Part shown: positions 33,997 through 34,189 of the stretch, one piece after another
How the letters are laid out: each line of letters begins with the position of its first letter
Numbering within the stretch: position 1 is the stretch's first letter
Assembly (NCBI GenBank): GCA_000437755.1
Contig: FR900142.1
Span: 1 to 34,189 of the forward strand
Direction of reading: 5' to 3'
DNA: 34,189 nt
DNA from: Roseburia sp. CAG:303
GTDB lineage: Bacteria; Bacillota; Clostridia; Lachnospirales; Lachnospiraceae
Position numbers and translations under genes: made by a program
The notes under the pieces: generated by a model
Database searches by the model: none
What the model saw: only the letters and a program-made list of their open reading frames with translations
What the model was told of the DNA's origin: nothing

Positions 33997-34189
33997 TTAT
34001 TTTCTTAATTCAATTCCCATATCACCAAGGTCGGCAAGGATTTTCTCCATAATCGGAGCAATATCCTTTTCTTCCAGTGTTCTGTCTTTTGCACGGAATG
34101 CAAGGGAGTATGCCACGGACTTGTAGCCGATCTTAATCTGTGCACCTTCGTAAACATCAAAGAGTGTCATGGACTCTAACAGGCTTCCG
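33997..34189 (-). CDS. pheT: Phenylalanyl-tRNA synthetase beta subunit, C-terminal end (partial)
   Basis: The minus strand from the window edge to TAA at 33999-33997 encodes about 63 residues, including SMTLFDVYEGAQIKIGYK, SVAYSLAFRAKDRTLEEKDI and EKILADLGDMGIELRK. This is the ferredoxin-fold anticodon-binding (FDX-ACB) end of PheT (family pattern ELFDVY.G..I..G.KS.AYSL.FR..DRTL). PheT forms the alpha2-beta2 enzyme that charges tRNA-Phe. The rest of the gene lies beyond the window; pheS would be expected further upstream. Confidence 0.93.
   Translation of the reverse strand, partial: GSLLESMTLFDVYEGAQIKIGYKSVAYSLAFRAKDRTLEEKDIAPIMEKILADLGDMGIELRK

Overview
The window reads as chromosomal core DNA of an anaerobic, spore-forming Clostridia member, most likely a Lachnospiraceae. 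The grounds are moderately AT-rich sequence, strong AGGAGG-type ribosome binding sites, frequent TTG starts, spoIIGA-sigE directly behind ftsZ, a division cluster with a MraZ-boxed promoter, and a four-gene Hsp70-like cassette that I associate, from memory, with this family. No rRNA, tRNA, CRISPR array or complete insertion sequence was found.

Layout. (1) 56-1682: an AP2/HNH-like protein on the plus strand converges on a membrane-anchored amidase-like gene on the minus strand. The latter is broken by a 17-bp tandem duplication. (2) 1699-3478: leuC-leuD (leucine biosynthesis), minus strand, with a clear promoter. (3) 3559-14668: a tightly packed minus-strand run of six genes: a CtpE-like P-type ATPase, rarA, then a cassette of a 1185-aa solenoid protein, an Hsp70/actin-like protein, a TPR-like protein and a coiled-coil membrane protein. 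(4) 14819-15712: a short subtilisin-family peptidase on the plus strand. (5) 15768-28106: the division and cell-wall cluster, read on the minus strand in the order mraZ, rsmH, ftsL-like, two class B penicillin-binding proteins, murD, ftsW/spoVE, divIB/ftsQ, ftsZ, spoIIGA, sigE. mraY and murG are missing from their usual places. (6) 28263-28512: a strongly structured, apparently non-coding element lies between the divergent mraZ and a MocR-type regulator (28538-29932). (7) 29949-32486: lgt fused to a SpoT/MESH1-like HD hydrolase domain, and ychF. (8) 32808-33896: an HD-GYP protein on the plus strand. (9) 33997-34189: the 3' end of pheT, cut by the window edge.

How the genes work together. The central 12 kb makes the septal machinery: the FtsZ ring, DivIB/FtsL, a SEDS glycosyltransferase, its transpeptidases and the precursor ligase MurD. 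It then leads into the sporulation switch, where SpoIIGA cleaves pro-SigmaE at the asymmetric septum. MraZ probably represses its own promoter through three 10-bp-spaced boxes. The items most worth a second look are the Hsp70-like cassette, the structured element at 28263-28512, the Lgt-HD fusion, and the amidase-like gene, which is frameshifted by a reversible-looking duplication and has also lost its zinc ligands.
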